From Streptomyces sp. NRRL F-5727 (GTDB taxonomy: Bacteria; Actinomycetota; Actinomycetes; Streptomycetales; Streptomycetaceae), in the NCBI RefSeq assembly GCF_000719555.1, contig NZ_JOGX01000017.1:40597-104596 (forward strand): a stretch of 64,000 bases of DNA, given 5' to 3'. Every line of letters starts with the position of its first letter. Position 1 is the stretch's first letter. The notes beneath the pieces are model-generated. The model was not told the origin of the DNA. It did not search any database and saw only the letters and a list, made by a program, of their open reading frames with translations. Made by a program: the position numbers and the translations under genes. Below, piece after piece: positions 52,587 through 60,993 of this stretch.

Positions 52587-54326
52587 TCACCCGTCGGCCC
52601 TGGCCGTGGCCAGGAGCTCCTCCGCGTGGGCCCGGGCGGTCTCGGAGTCCTCCTGGCCGGCGAGCATCCGGGAGAGCTCGCGGACCCGCTCCTCGCCCTC
52701 CAGGACGGTGACGCCGGACCGGGTGACGGAGCCGTCGTTGGTCTTCTCGACGAGCAGCTGCCGGTCGGCGAAGGCCGCGACCTGCGGGAGGTGGGTGACG
52801 ACCACGACCTGCGCGGACTTGGCGAGCTTGGCGAGCCGCCGGCCGATCTCCACCGCCGCCTTGCCGCCGACGCCCGCGTCGACCTCGTCGAAGAGGTACG
52901 TCGGCACCGGGTCGACCCCGGCGAAGACGACCTCGACGGCGAGCATCACCCGGGACAGCTCACCACCGGACGCGCCCTTGGCGATGGGCCGCGGCGGGGC
53001 ACCGGGGTGCGGGGCGAGCAGCAGCTCGACCTCGTCGGCGCCGGCCGGCCCGTACACCACCCGCCGCCCGCCGACCTCGACACCCGCGGCCTCGTCGAGC
53101 GCCTCGGTCTGCCGGATGTCGAAGGACACGCGCGCGTGCGGCATGGCCAGCGAGGCCAGCTCGGCGGTGACCGCCTGCGCGAACCGGTCCGCGGCCTCCA
53201 CCCGGGCGTCGGTGAGCCGCTGCGCGAGGACGGACAGCTCGTCGCGGAGCCGGTCCCGCTCGGCGGACAGCTCCCCGATCCGGTCGTCGTCGCCGTCCAG
53301 CTCCAGCAGCCGTGCGGCGCTCTCCTCCGCCCAGAGCAGGACGGCCCCGACGGAGTCGCCGTACTTCCGGGTGAGCTGGGTGAGCGCGGCCCGCCGCTCC
53401 TCGACCGCGGCGAGCCGCAGCGGATCGGCGTCCAGGTCGTCGGCGTACCCCGCCAGCTCCTGCGCCACGTCGGCCAGCAGGATGGAGATCTCCCCCATCC
53501 GGTCGGCCAGCGCGGCGAGCGCCGGGTCGTGCGACCGTACGGCCTCCAGGGCCCGGCCCGCGCCCGCGACCAGCGTGGTCGCGTCCACGGACTCGGGGTC
53601 CTCCGGGTTCCCGGCGAGCGCGGCGTGCGCGAGCGCGGCGGCGGAGGCCAGCGCCTCCGCGTGCCCGAGCCGCTCGGCCTCGGCGGCCAGCTCCGCGTCC
53701 TCGCCGGCCAGCGGCGCGACGGCCTCGATCTCGCCGAGCCCGAAGCGCAGCAGATCGGCCTCCTGGGCTCGCTCACGTGCCCGGGTGGTGATCTCGTCCA
53801 GCTCGGCGGTGACGGCGCGCAGCCGCCGGTACACCTCGCCGTAGGCGGCGAGCGGCCCGGCGACCGCCTCGCCCGCGTACCGGTCGAGCGCGCCGCGCTG
53901 CCGGGCGGGCTTCAGCAGGCCCTGCTGGTCGGTCTGGCCGTGGACGGCGACGAGCTCGTCGGCGAGCTCGGCGAGCAGCCCGACGGGCACCGACCGCCCG
54001 CCGAGGTGCGCCCGCGAGCGCCCCTCCGCGGAGACGGTACGGGTCACCAGCAGGGCGCCCTCGTCGAGCTCCGCCCCGGCCTCCTCGGCCCGCAGCGCGG
54101 CGGGCGCGCCGGGCGGCAGGCTGATCCGCCCCTCGACGACCGCCGAGCCCGCCCCGATCCGCACCAGGGCCGGGTCGGCCCGTCCGCCGAGCAGCAGCCC
54201 GAGACTCGTGACGACCATGGTCTTGCCCGCGCCGGTCTCACCCGTCACCGCGGTGAAGCCGGGCGACAGCTCGACCACCGCGTCGTCGATGACTCCGAGC
54301 GACCGTATCCGCATCTCCTCCAGCAC
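52587..54326 (-). CDS. recN: DNA repair protein RecN
   Basis: A 579-aa SMC-like ATPase. It starts LEEMRIRSLGVIDDAVVELSPGFTAVTGETGAGKTMVV, with Walker A GETGAGKT. Coiled-coil arms occupy the middle. The C-terminal ABC-half has GASGGELSRVMLAVEVVFAG (signature) and PTYLFDEVDAGVGGKAA (Walker B). RecN acts early in double-strand-break repair. The GTG at 54326 is chosen: TATGGT lies exactly 7 nt upstream with no SD, consistent with a leaderless transcript, and it removes only non-conserved residues. It lies downstream of nadK and tlyA. Confidence 0.96.
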   Translation of the reverse strand: MLEEMRIRSLGVIDDAVVELSPGFTAVTGETGAGKTMVVTSLGLLLGGRADPALVRIGAGSAVVEGRISLPPGAPAALRAEEAGAELDEGALLVTRTVSAEGRSRAHLGGRSVPVGLLAELADELVAVHGQTDQQGLLKPARQRGALDRYAGEAVAGPLAAYGEVYRRLRAVTAELDEITTRARERAQEADLLRFGLGEIEAVAPLAGEDAELAAEAERLGHAEALASAAALAHAALAGNPEDPESVDATTLVAGAGRALEAVRSHDPALAALADRMGEISILLADVAQELAGYADDLDADPLRLAAVEERRAALTQLTRKYGDSVGAVLLWAEESAARLLELDGDDDRIGELSAERDRLRDELSVLAQRLTDARVEAADRFAQAVTAELASLAMPHARVSFDIRQTEALDEAAGVEVGGRRVVYGPAGADEVELLLAPHPGAPPRPIAKGASGGELSRVMLAVEVVFAGVDPVPTYLFDEVDAGVGGKAAVEIGRRLAKLAKSAQVVVVTHLPQVAAFADRQLLVEKTNDGSVTRSGVTVLEGEERVRELSRMLAGQEDSETARAHAEELLATARADG

Positions 54327-54384
54327 GCCCCAGACCATACGAGGTTTCCGCACCGGGACGCGACATCGCCCCCACTCCGGACGG

Positions 54385-55302
54385 TCAGTGCGGCGCGCCG
54401 CGCCACCCCGAGACCGGCAGCGCGAACTTCGCGACCAGCCGGTCGGTGAAGGACGCGTGGTGGAGCCGGGCGAGCCGGACGGGCACGGCGCCGCGCCGGA
54501 CCTCGACGCGGGCGCCGGCGGGCAGCTCGACGGTCCGCCGCCCGTCGCACCACAGCACCCCGTGCGGGGTGTGCGGCTCGACCTCGACGGCGAGGACGGA
54601 GTCGGGGGTGGTGACGAGCGGCTTGGCGAACAGCGCGTGCGCCCCGATCGGCACCATGAGCAGCGCCTCCACCTCGGGCCAGACGACCGGGCCGCCGGCC
54701 GAGAAGGCGTACGCGGTGGACCCGGTCGGCGTCGCGCAGATCACGCCGTCGCAGCCGAAGCCGGTGACGGGCCGGCCGTCGATGGCGAGGACGACCTCCA
54801 GCATCCGCTCCGGGGACACCTTCTGCACGGCGGCCTCGTTGAGCGCCCAGTCGCGGTGCAGGGTGTCGCCGTTCTGGTAGACGGCGACGTCGAGGGTCAT
54901 CCGCTCCTCGACCTCGTACGCCCGGGTGACGACCCGGTCGACGACCTTGTCGAGGTCGTCGCGCTCGGCCTCGGCGAGGAAGCCGACGCGGCCGAGGTTG
55001 ACGCCGAGCATCGGCACGCCGGAGGCGCGGGAGAACTCGGCGCCGCGCAGCAGCGTGCCGTCACCGCCGAGGACGATGATCAGTTCGCAGCCGTCGAGCG
55101 CCTCCGGGCAGTTGTCCGGGATCTTCTCCACGGACGGCGGCAGCGGCAGGTCGGCCGCCTCCGCCTCCAGGACCCGGACGCCGATGCCGCTGCGCAGCAG
55201 CCCCAGGACGACGAGTTCGGCGCTGCGCACGGCGGCCGGCCGGCCGGTGTGCGCGAGCAGGAAGACGGTGCGTGGTGCCTGTGGTGCCGCTGTCTCTGTC
55301 AA
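54385..55302 (-). CDS. nadK: NAD kinase
   Basis: A 305-aa enzyme that phosphorylates NAD to NADP. The catalytic GGDG is in IIVLGGDGTLLRGAEF. NE/D and VLAIDGRPVTGFGCDGVICATPTGSTAYAFSAGGP, with the conserved ATPTGSTAY, are diagnostic. The N-terminus RTVFLLAHTGRPAAVRSAELV is typical of actinobacterial NadK. The TTG at 55302 is used: GGAGGG stands 6 nt upstream and the codon overlaps the tlyA stop (TTGA, 55299-55302). The recN gene follows in the common order tlyA-nadK-recN. Confidence 0.95.
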   Translation of the reverse strand: MTETAAPQAPRTVFLLAHTGRPAAVRSAELVVLGLLRSGIGVRVLEAEAADLPLPPSVEKIPDNCPEALDGCELIIVLGGDGTLLRGAEFSRASGVPMLGVNLGRVGFLAEAERDDLDKVVDRVVTRAYEVEERMTLDVAVYQNGDTLHRDWALNEAAVQKVSPERMLEVVLAIDGRPVTGFGCDGVICATPTGSTAYAFSAGGPVVWPEVEALLMVPIGAHALFAKPLVTTPDSVLAVEVEPHTPHGVLWCDGRRTVELPAGARVEVRRGAVPVRLARLHHASFTDRLVAKFALPVSGWRGAPH

Positions 55303-56114
55303 CGAGGTCCCTCCGCCACGGCGCGGTCGACGTCCGCAGGATCGAGTGCGGGCGCCCCGGCCCGCAGCCACAGAAAGTACTCGACGTTCCCGGACGGCCC
55401 CGGCAGCGGGCTGGCGGTGACGCCGGCCACCCCGAGTCCGAGCTCCGCCGCCTGCCGGGCGACGTTCTTCACCGCGTCGGCGCGCAGCTCGGCGCTGCGC
55501 ACGACTCCGCCGGAGCCGAGCCGCTCCTTGCCCACCTCGAACTGCGGCTTGACCATCAGGACGAGGTCGGCGTCCGGCGCGGTGCAGGCGACCAGGGCGG
55601 GCAGCACGAGGCCGAGCGGGATGAAGGAGAGGTCGCCGACGACGAGGTCGGCGGGGACGCCGTCGATCGAGTCGAGGGTCATCTCGCGCACGTTGGTGCG
55701 GTCCTTGACGGTGACCCGCTCGTCGCTCTGGAGCGACCAGGCGAGCTGGCCGTAGCCGACGTCGACGGCGACGACGTGGCCGGCGCCGGCGCGCAGCAGC
55801 ACGTCGGTGAAGCCGCCGGTGGAGGCGCCGGCGTCGAGGGCCCGCCGGCCCTCGACCTTCAGCCCCTTCGGTACGAAGGCGGCGAGGGCGCCGGCGAGCT
55901 TGTGGCCGCCGCGCGAGACGTAGTCGGGGTCGGAGTCGTCCTGGGTGACGACGATCGCCGCGGCGGTCTCGACCTGGGTGGCGGGCTTGGTGGCGACGGT
56001 CTTGCCGACGGTCACCCGGCCCGCGGCGATCAGCTGGCTGGCGTGCTCGCGCGAGCGGGCGAGTTTGCGCCGGACCAGCTCGGCGTCGAGGCGGCGGCGT
56101 GCCACTCCTGCCAC
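55299..56114 (-). CDS. tlyA: TlyA-family rRNA 2'-O-methyltransferase
   Basis: A 271-aa protein with an N-terminal S4 domain (RRRLDAELVRRKLARSREHASQLIAAGRVTVGG-like) and an FtsJ-like SAM methyltransferase domain: YVSRGGHKLAGAL, LDAGASTGGFTDVLLRAGAGHVVAVDVGYGQLAW and MVKPQFEVGKERLG. In mycobacteria TlyA 2'-O-methylates cytidines in 16S and 23S rRNA and affects capreomycin susceptibility. GTG start at 56114; a second GTG at 56105 is possible. The stop overlaps nadK. Confidence 0.94.
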   Translation of the reverse strand: MAGVARRRLDAELVRRKLARSREHASQLIAAGRVTVGKTVATKPATQVETAAAIVVTQDDSDPDYVSRGGHKLAGALAAFVPKGLKVEGRRALDAGASTGGFTDVLLRAGAGHVVAVDVGYGQLAWSLQSDERVTVKDRTNVREMTLDSIDGVPADLVVGDLSFIPLGLVLPALVACTAPDADLVLMVKPQFEVGKERLGSGGVVRSAELRADAVKNVARQAAELGLGVAGVTASPLPGPSGNVEYFLWLRAGAPALDPADVDRAVAEGPR

Positions 56115-56121
56115 GGTGGGT

Positions 56122-56382
56122 TCAGCTCCTGGGGTCGTGCGGACGGGGTGCGGAGGCGGGGTGCGCGTCGAGCGAGGTCAGCTCGGCGCGCAGTCCTCGG
56201 TGTACATCCTCGTACACCGCGAGGTGTCCGTCCGCCGGGAGGTGGTCGGCCTCGCCCAGCCGCTCGACGAGCGCGTCGACGGCCGGCAGCCCGGTGGGCT
56301 CCCGGTCCACCCCCAGCGGGGCGGCGGCCGCGGGCCCGTCCGCCGCCGGTTCCGTACCGGTGTCCGTCATCGCTTCGTCCAT
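56122..56382 (-). CDS. Small conserved acidic protein, unknown function
   Basis: An 86-aa soluble protein with a Pro/Ala-rich first half and a helical second half (LPAVDALVERLGEADHLPADGHLAVYEDVHRGLRAELTSLD). Not recognised. It lies 7 bp upstream of tlyA in the same direction. TAGCGT stands 6 nt before the ATG at 56382, so a leaderless start is likely; a second ATG at 56370 is an alternative. Its promoter is back to back with that of the SCP2-like gene. Confidence 0.6.
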   Translation of the reverse strand: MDEAMTDTGTEPAADGPAAAAPLGVDREPTGLPAVDALVERLGEADHLPADGHLAVYEDVHRGLRAELTSLDAHPASAPRPHDPRS

Positions 56383-56424
56383 GCCCCGACGCTATCGCGA
56401 AGCCCTGGGGTACGGTCGACGGCG

Positions 56425-56772
56425 ATGGCGACGATCACGGAGTGCCGCGACGCACTCGACAAGCTGGCGGAGAACCTCGCGGGGGCGGACGGCTCGGTCC
56501 GGGGCGCCGCGGCGCTCGACCGCACCCTGAGCTGCCACCTCACGGACCTCGACACGACCTTCACCGGCCGGCTGGCCGGCGGCCGGATGGTCGTGGAGTC
56601 CACGGTGGCCGGCCCACCGCCCCACAAGGCACAGATCCGGCTGGCGATGACCGGCGACGACCTGGTGGCGATGGTGGACGGCCGGCTGAACTTCGCGAAG
56701 GCGTGGGCCTCCGGCCGGGTCAGGCTGGAGGCCGGCTTCCGCGACCTGCTGCGGCTCCGCTCACTTCTGTAG
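56425..56772 (+). CDS. SCP2 sterol-binding-domain protein
   Basis: A 115-aa single-domain protein. The pattern TFTGRLAGGRMVVESTVAGPPPHKAQIRLAMTGDDLVAMVDGRLNFAKAWASGRVRLEAGFRDLLRLRSLL matches the SCP2 fold in outline, with the family's GDDLVAMVDG and AWASGRVRLEG-like stretches. It may bind a lipid. The ATG lies 8 nt after a TACGGT -10 box with no SD (likely leaderless). Its 3' end overlaps the convergent ABC ATPase gene by 12 bp. Confidence 0.82.
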   Translation: MATITECRDALDKLAENLAGADGSVRGAAALDRTLSCHLTDLDTTFTGRLAGGRMVVESTVAGPPPHKAQIRLAMTGDDLVAMVDGRLNFAKAWASGRVRLEAGFRDLLRLRSLL

Positions 56773-57678
56773 GGCGGCCACCGGTACGGCCTCCCGCGCC
56801 GCCTCCGGCGCGGGCGCGCTCCGCCGGGCCCGGGCCTGCCGCCCGGCCGGGACGACCAGCGGGGTGCCCGTCTCCGGGTCGTCGATGACCTGGCAGCGCA
56901 GCCCGAAGACCAGCTCGACCAGCTCCGCGGTGACCACCTCGGACGGCGGCCCCTGGGCGACGACCTCGCCGCCGCGCACCGCGATGAGGTGGGTGGCGTA
57001 CCGGGCCGCGTGGTTGAGGTCGTGCAGGACGGCGACGAGCGTCCGCCCCTGCGTCTCGTGCAGCTCGGCGCAGAGGTCGAGGACGTCGATCTGGTGCTGG
57101 ATGTCGAGGTACGTGGTCGGCTCGTCGAGCAGCAGCAGCGGGGTCTGCTGGGCGAGCGCCATGGCGATCCACACCCGCTGGCGCTGGCCGCCGGAGAGCT
57201 CGTCGACGAACCGGTCGGCGAGCTCGGCGACGCCGGTCGACTCCATCGACTCCTGCACGATCCGCTCGTCCTCCGGCGACCACTGGCGCAGCAGGCCCTG
57301 GTGCGGGTAGCGGCCGCGGGCGACGAGGTCGGCGACGGTGATGCCGTCGGGCGCGATGGACGACTGCGGCAGCAGGCCGAGGGTGCGGGCCACCTTCTTC
57401 GCCGGCAGCGAGTGGATCGACTGCCCGTCGAGCAGCACCCGGCCCTGCGTCGGCTTCAGCATCCGGGAGAGGGCGCGCAGCAGGGTGGACTTGCCGCAGG
57501 CGTTGGGCCCGACGATGACGGTGAAGGAGTGGTCGGGGATCTCGACGGACAGGTCGCGGGCAATGACCCGCTGCTCGTACGCGAGGGTGACCGACTCGGC
57601 CCCGAGGCGCTGCTGCTGCCGACCGCTCATGGGCATGCTCCTGTTGTCCTGGTCCATGGTGCTCTTGTTCGTGGTCAT
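56761..57678 (-). CDS. Iron-siderophore ABC transporter ATPase (FecE/FepC type)
   Basis: A 305-aa ABC ATPase. Walker A is GPNACGKSTLLRALSRMLKP, the FepC-type variant with Cys. The Q-loop is LLPQSSIAPDGITVADLV, the signature DELSGGQRQRVWIAMAL, Walker B LLLLDEPTTYLDIQHQI and the H-loop VLHDLNHAARYA. PTTYLDI and HDLN are typical of siderophore/cobalamin importers. A Met/Gln-rich N-terminal tail precedes the domain. The ATG overlaps the permease stop (ATGA, 57675-57678). It is controlled with the permeases by the iron box at 59766-59784. Confidence 0.93.
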   Translation of the reverse strand: MTTNKSTMDQDNRSMPMSGRQQQRLGAESVTLAYEQRVIARDLSVEIPDHSFTVIVGPNACGKSTLLRALSRMLKPTQGRVLLDGQSIHSLPAKKVARTLGLLPQSSIAPDGITVADLVARGRYPHQGLLRQWSPEDERIVQESMESTGVAELADRFVDELSGGQRQRVWIAMALAQQTPLLLLDEPTTYLDIQHQIDVLDLCAELHETQGRTLVAVLHDLNHAARYATHLIAVRGGEVVAQGPPSEVVTAELVELVFGLRCQVIDDPETGTPLVVPAGRQARARRSAPAPEAAREAVPVAALQK

Positions 57679-58709
57679 ATCCGGCCCGCCTTGCGCTCGC
57701 TGACGAGCAGCCAGAGCAGATAGCAGCCGCCGAGGATGCCGGTGACGACACCGACGGGCAGCTGGCGGTCGCCGAAGGCGTTGCTGGCGATCCAGTCGGC
57801 GCTCAGCAGCAGCGCGGAGCCCATGACGGCGGAGACCGCCAGGTTGGGGCCGGGCGCGCGGGTGAGCCGGCGGGCCAGCTGCGGGGCGCTGAGGGAGACG
57901 AAGACGATGGGCCCGGCCGCCGAGGTGGCGACGGCGACGAGCAGCACGGCGGAGGCCATCAGGACGATCCGGGTCCGCTCGACCTTCACGCCGAGGGCGT
58001 ACGCGGCGTCGTCGCCCATCTCCAGCATCCGCAGCGCCCGGCCGTGGCCGAGGACCAGCGGCACGAGCACGCAGCAGACGGCGAGCAGCGGCCAGAACTG
58101 GGTCCAGTCCCGCCCGTCGAGGGAGCCGGTCATCCACACCGTGGCGCGGGTGGCGTCCACCAGGTCGGCCTTGGTGATGAGGTAGTGGATGACGGAGGTC
58201 AGCATGGCGGCCGCGCCGATGCCGACGAGCACCAGCCGGTAGCCGTGCACGCCCCGCTTCCAGGCGAGCAGGTAGATCACGGCGCCGGTGAGGACACCGC
58301 CGACGACGGCGCCGAGGGCGGTGGCGACGGCGCTGCCCTGGAAGAGCACGATGACGGTGAGCGCGCCGACGGTGGCGCCCTGGCCGAAGCCGATGACGTC
58401 GGGGCTGCCCAGCGGGTTCCGGGAGATCGACTGGAAGACCGCCCCGCCGAGGGCGAGCGCGGCGCCGACCAGGATCGCGACGAGGACCCGCGGCAGCCGC
58501 AGCTCCATGACGGCGAACTCCTGGACGACGGTCCCCCGGCCGAGGAGGGTGTCGAGGACCTCGGACGGCGTCATCGGGAAGTCGCCGGTGCAGACGAGGA
58601 CGGTGCCGACGCCGAGGGTGAGCAGGATCAGCCCGAGGCCGGAGTACGCGGCCCGCGGCGCGTACCGCAGGGAGAGTCCGCCGCCGGTCCGCAGGGTCTT
58701 GGTGGTCAC
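57675..58709 (-). CDS. Iron-siderophore ABC permease 2 (FecCD family)
   Basis: A 344-aa permease with about ten helices. FecCD motifs include VGAALALGGAVFQSISRNPLGSPDVIGFGQGA, GMGDDAAYALGVKVERTR (EMGDDAAYALG, the ATPase-coupling region) and AAGPIVFVSLSAPQLARRLTR. It forms a heterodimer with the adjacent permease. The GTG start overlaps the upstream stop (GTGA, 58706-58709). Confidence 0.93.
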   Translation of the reverse strand: MTTKTLRTGGGLSLRYAPRAAYSGLGLILLTLGVGTVLVCTGDFPMTPSEVLDTLLGRGTVVQEFAVMELRLPRVLVAILVGAALALGGAVFQSISRNPLGSPDVIGFGQGATVGALTVIVLFQGSAVATALGAVVGGVLTGAVIYLLAWKRGVHGYRLVLVGIGAAAMLTSVIHYLITKADLVDATRATVWMTGSLDGRDWTQFWPLLAVCCVLVPLVLGHGRALRMLEMGDDAAYALGVKVERTRIVLMASAVLLVAVATSAAGPIVFVSLSAPQLARRLTRAPGPNLAVSAVMGSALLLSADWIASNAFGDRQLPVGVVTGILGGCYLLWLLVSERKAGRI

Positions 58710-59761
58710 AGCTGGGCCATCCTCTTGCGGCGTACGAGTCGGATGAAGACGGGCCCGCCGACGAGGGCCGTCACGATGCCGACCTGGAGTTCGGCGGGCC
58801 GGACGACGACCCGGCCGAGGACGTCGGAGCCGAGCAGCAGCACCGGCGCGAGCACGGCCGCGTACGGCAGCATCCACCGCATGTCGGGCCCGGTGATCGC
58901 GCGGACCATGTACGGCACCATCAGGCCGAGGAAGACGATCGGTCCGCAGGCGGCGGTCGCGGCCCCGCACATCAGGGTGACGGCGACCATGGCGACGATC
59001 CGGGTCCGGTTGATGGAGACGCCGAGCGCGCGGGCGGAGTCGTCGCCCATCTCCATGGCGTTGAGCGGCCGGGCGATCGCCAGCGCCAGCACGGCGCCGG
59101 CCAGGATGAACGGCGCGACCCGGCCGACGGTCTCCATGTCGGCGGAGGCCAGCGAGCCGACCGTCCAGAAGCGGAGCCGGTCGAGGGCGGCCGAGTCGAG
59201 CAGCTGGACGGCGTTGACGTAGCCGTACAGGGCGGCGGTGGCGGCGGTCCCGGCGAGCGCGAGCCGCACCGGGGTGGCGCTGCGGCTGCCGCCGAGCACG
59301 TACACGACGACGGAGACGACGGCGGCGCCGACGAAGGCGAACCAGACGTAGTCGCGGACGTCGGTGACGCCGAGGAAGGCGATGGCGGACACCACGGCGG
59401 CGGCCGCGCCGGCGTTGACCCCGAGCAGTCCGGGCTCCGCCAGCGGGTTGCGGGTCAGCCCCTGCATCACCGCGCCGGCCAGGCCGAGCGCCAGGCCGAC
59501 GAGCAGCCCGAGCAGGGTGCGTGGCACGCGCACGTCGTGGATGACGACGTCGTTGCCGACGCCGCTGTTCTGGAACAGCCCGTGCCACACGTCGCCGATC
59601 GGCACCGGCTTGGCGCCGATCATGACGCTGAGGACACAGACAAGCAGCAGGGCGCCGACCGCCGCGAGCAGCCCCAGGGCGCGCACGGAGTTCCGGCGCT
59701 TCGGGGACTGCCCGGGACCTGTCGGCTCCGCGCTCGTACGGGAGGGACTCTCGACCAACAC
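58706..59761 (-). CDS. Iron-siderophore ABC permease 1 (FecCD family)
   Basis: A 351-aa permease. LGLAGAVMQGLTRNPLAEPGLLGVNAGAA, EMGDDSARALGVSINRTR and ACGPIVFLGLMVPYMVRAITGPDMR are the FecCD signature regions. The GTG at 59761 follows TAACCT by 6 nt with no SD, so the mRNA is probably leaderless, and that -10 lies inside an iron box. First gene of a three-gene operon. No substrate-binding protein lies in the window, so it must be supplied by another locus. Confidence 0.93.
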   Translation of the reverse strand: MLVESPSRTSAEPTGPGQSPKRRNSVRALGLLAAVGALLLVCVLSVMIGAKPVPIGDVWHGLFQNSGVGNDVVIHDVRVPRTLLGLLVGLALGLAGAVMQGLTRNPLAEPGLLGVNAGAAAAVVSAIAFLGVTDVRDYVWFAFVGAAVVSVVVYVLGGSRSATPVRLALAGTAATAALYGYVNAVQLLDSAALDRLRFWTVGSLASADMETVGRVAPFILAGAVLALAIARPLNAMEMGDDSARALGVSINRTRIVAMVAVTLMCGAATAACGPIVFLGLMVPYMVRAITGPDMRWMLPYAAVLAPVLLLGSDVLGRVVVRPAELQVGIVTALVGGPVFIRLVRRKRMAQL

Positions 59762-59765
59762 GGAG

Positions 59766-59784
59766 TTAGGTTAGCCTATCCAAT
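59766..59784 (-). promoter_or_regulatory. Iron box (DmdR/IdeR-type operator) over the importer -10
   Basis: TTAGGTTAGCCTATCCAAT closely matches the actinobacterial iron-box consensus TTAGGTTAGGCTAACCTAA on the left and part of the right arm. The -10 candidate TAACCT (59773-59768 on the minus strand) lies within it, so binding of Fe-loaded DmdR would block the promoter of the importer operon. Confidence 0.85.
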
Positions 59785-59843
59785 ATTGGCCTAGGAGGGG
59801 TCGGTGGCCCCCAATCCCGGATCCCCCGGCCCTGCCCCCGCTC

Positions 59844-60908
59844 CTACAGCCCGAGCCGCGCCAGCGCCTTCCCCGCGTCGAGCCCGCATGCCCCGGCCCC
59901 GGCCCACGTCCACGCGGCCCCGCACAGGGCCCGCACCCCGTCGAGCACGTCGCTCCCCGCCGTCCCCTCCAGGACGAGCGCGTCCCCGCTCACCGAGGCC
60001 CGCCACCCGCCGCACCGGAACCCGCCGTCGCCGTCCGGCTCGACCTCCGGCTGGCCGACGAGCAGCCCCCGCAGATCGGCCGCCACATACGTCGGCCGGT
60101 GCTCGGGCACGGCCGCGAGCAGCGTCGCCACATCGGTGACCCCGGTCAGCACGAGCAGCGAGTCGACACCTCCGTTGAACGCGCCCTCGATGTCGGTGTC
60201 CAGCCGGTCGCCGACGACCAGCGGCCGCTCGGCCCCGGTCCGCAGCACGGTCTCCCGGTGCATCGGCGGCTGCGGCTTCCCCGCCACCCTCGGCACGACC
60301 CGCCCGCCGGTGGCGATCCGCACGACCTCGACGGCCGCCCCGTTCCCCGGCCCGATCCCCCGCGCGCCCGGGATCGTCAGATCGGTGTTGGACGCGTACC
60401 AGGGCACACCGCGCCCGACCGCGTACGCCGCCTCCGCGAACCGCCCCCAGGCCATCTCCGGGCCGCCGTACCCCTGGACGACGGCCACCGGCTCGTCGTC
60501 CGCCGACTCGACGGGGACGAGCCCCCGCTCGCGCAGCGCGACCCGCAGCCCCTCGCCGCCGACGACGAGCACCCGGGAGCCCTCCGGCACGTCCTCGGCG
60601 ATGAGCCGGGCCACGGCCTGCGCCGACGTGACGACGTCCCCCGGCGCGGCCGGCACGCCCAGCTCGGTGAGGTGCGCGGCCACCGCGTCCGGCGTCCGCA
60701 GCGCGTTGTTCGTCACGTACGCGAGCCGCATCCCGCCGTCCCGGGCCGCTCCGAGCGCCTCCACGGCGTACGGGATCGCCGCCCCGCCCGCGAAGTACAC
60801 GACCCCGTCGAGGTCGAGCAACGCCGTGTCGTACGCCGCGCTCAGCGCGACCGCGCTGCCGCCGGGCCGGCTCCGTTCCGTCCGCCGCTCCTGGCCGTCT
60901 CGCGCCAT
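59844..60908 (-). CDS. HAD-superfamily IIA hydrolase (NagD-like)
   Basis: A 354-aa phosphatase. Motif I is YDTALLDLDGVVYFAGG (DxD form DLDG). Motif II is YVTNNALRT, motif III lies around GKPQPPMHRETV, and motif IV is VVGDRLDTDIEGAFNGGVDSLLVLTGVT. This is the class IIA cap arrangement of NagD/phosphoglycolate-phosphatase-like enzymes. A C-terminal extension of about 75 residues (RCGGWRASVSGDALVLEG) is seen in actinobacterial members. GAGGAG precedes the ATG at 60908; a GTG 6 nt earlier is also possible. Substrate unknown. Confidence 0.9.
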   Translation of the reverse strand: MARDGQERRTERSRPGGSAVALSAAYDTALLDLDGVVYFAGGAAIPYAVEALGAARDGGMRLAYVTNNALRTPDAVAAHLTELGVPAAPGDVVTSAQAVARLIAEDVPEGSRVLVVGGEGLRVALRERGLVPVESADDEPVAVVQGYGGPEMAWGRFAEAAYAVGRGVPWYASNTDLTIPGARGIGPGNGAAVEVVRIATGGRVVPRVAGKPQPPMHRETVLRTGAERPLVVGDRLDTDIEGAFNGGVDSLLVLTGVTDVATLLAAVPEHRPTYVAADLRGLLVGQPEVEPDGDGGFRCGGWRASVSGDALVLEGTAGSDVLDGVRALCGAAWTWAGAGACGLDAGKALARLGL

Positions 60909-60993
60909 GACCACCCGCTCCTCACTTCACCGCTCCGACATCCCCCGCTCCCCCGATCATCGCTCATCGCCACCGCGCGCCTACGATGACGAG

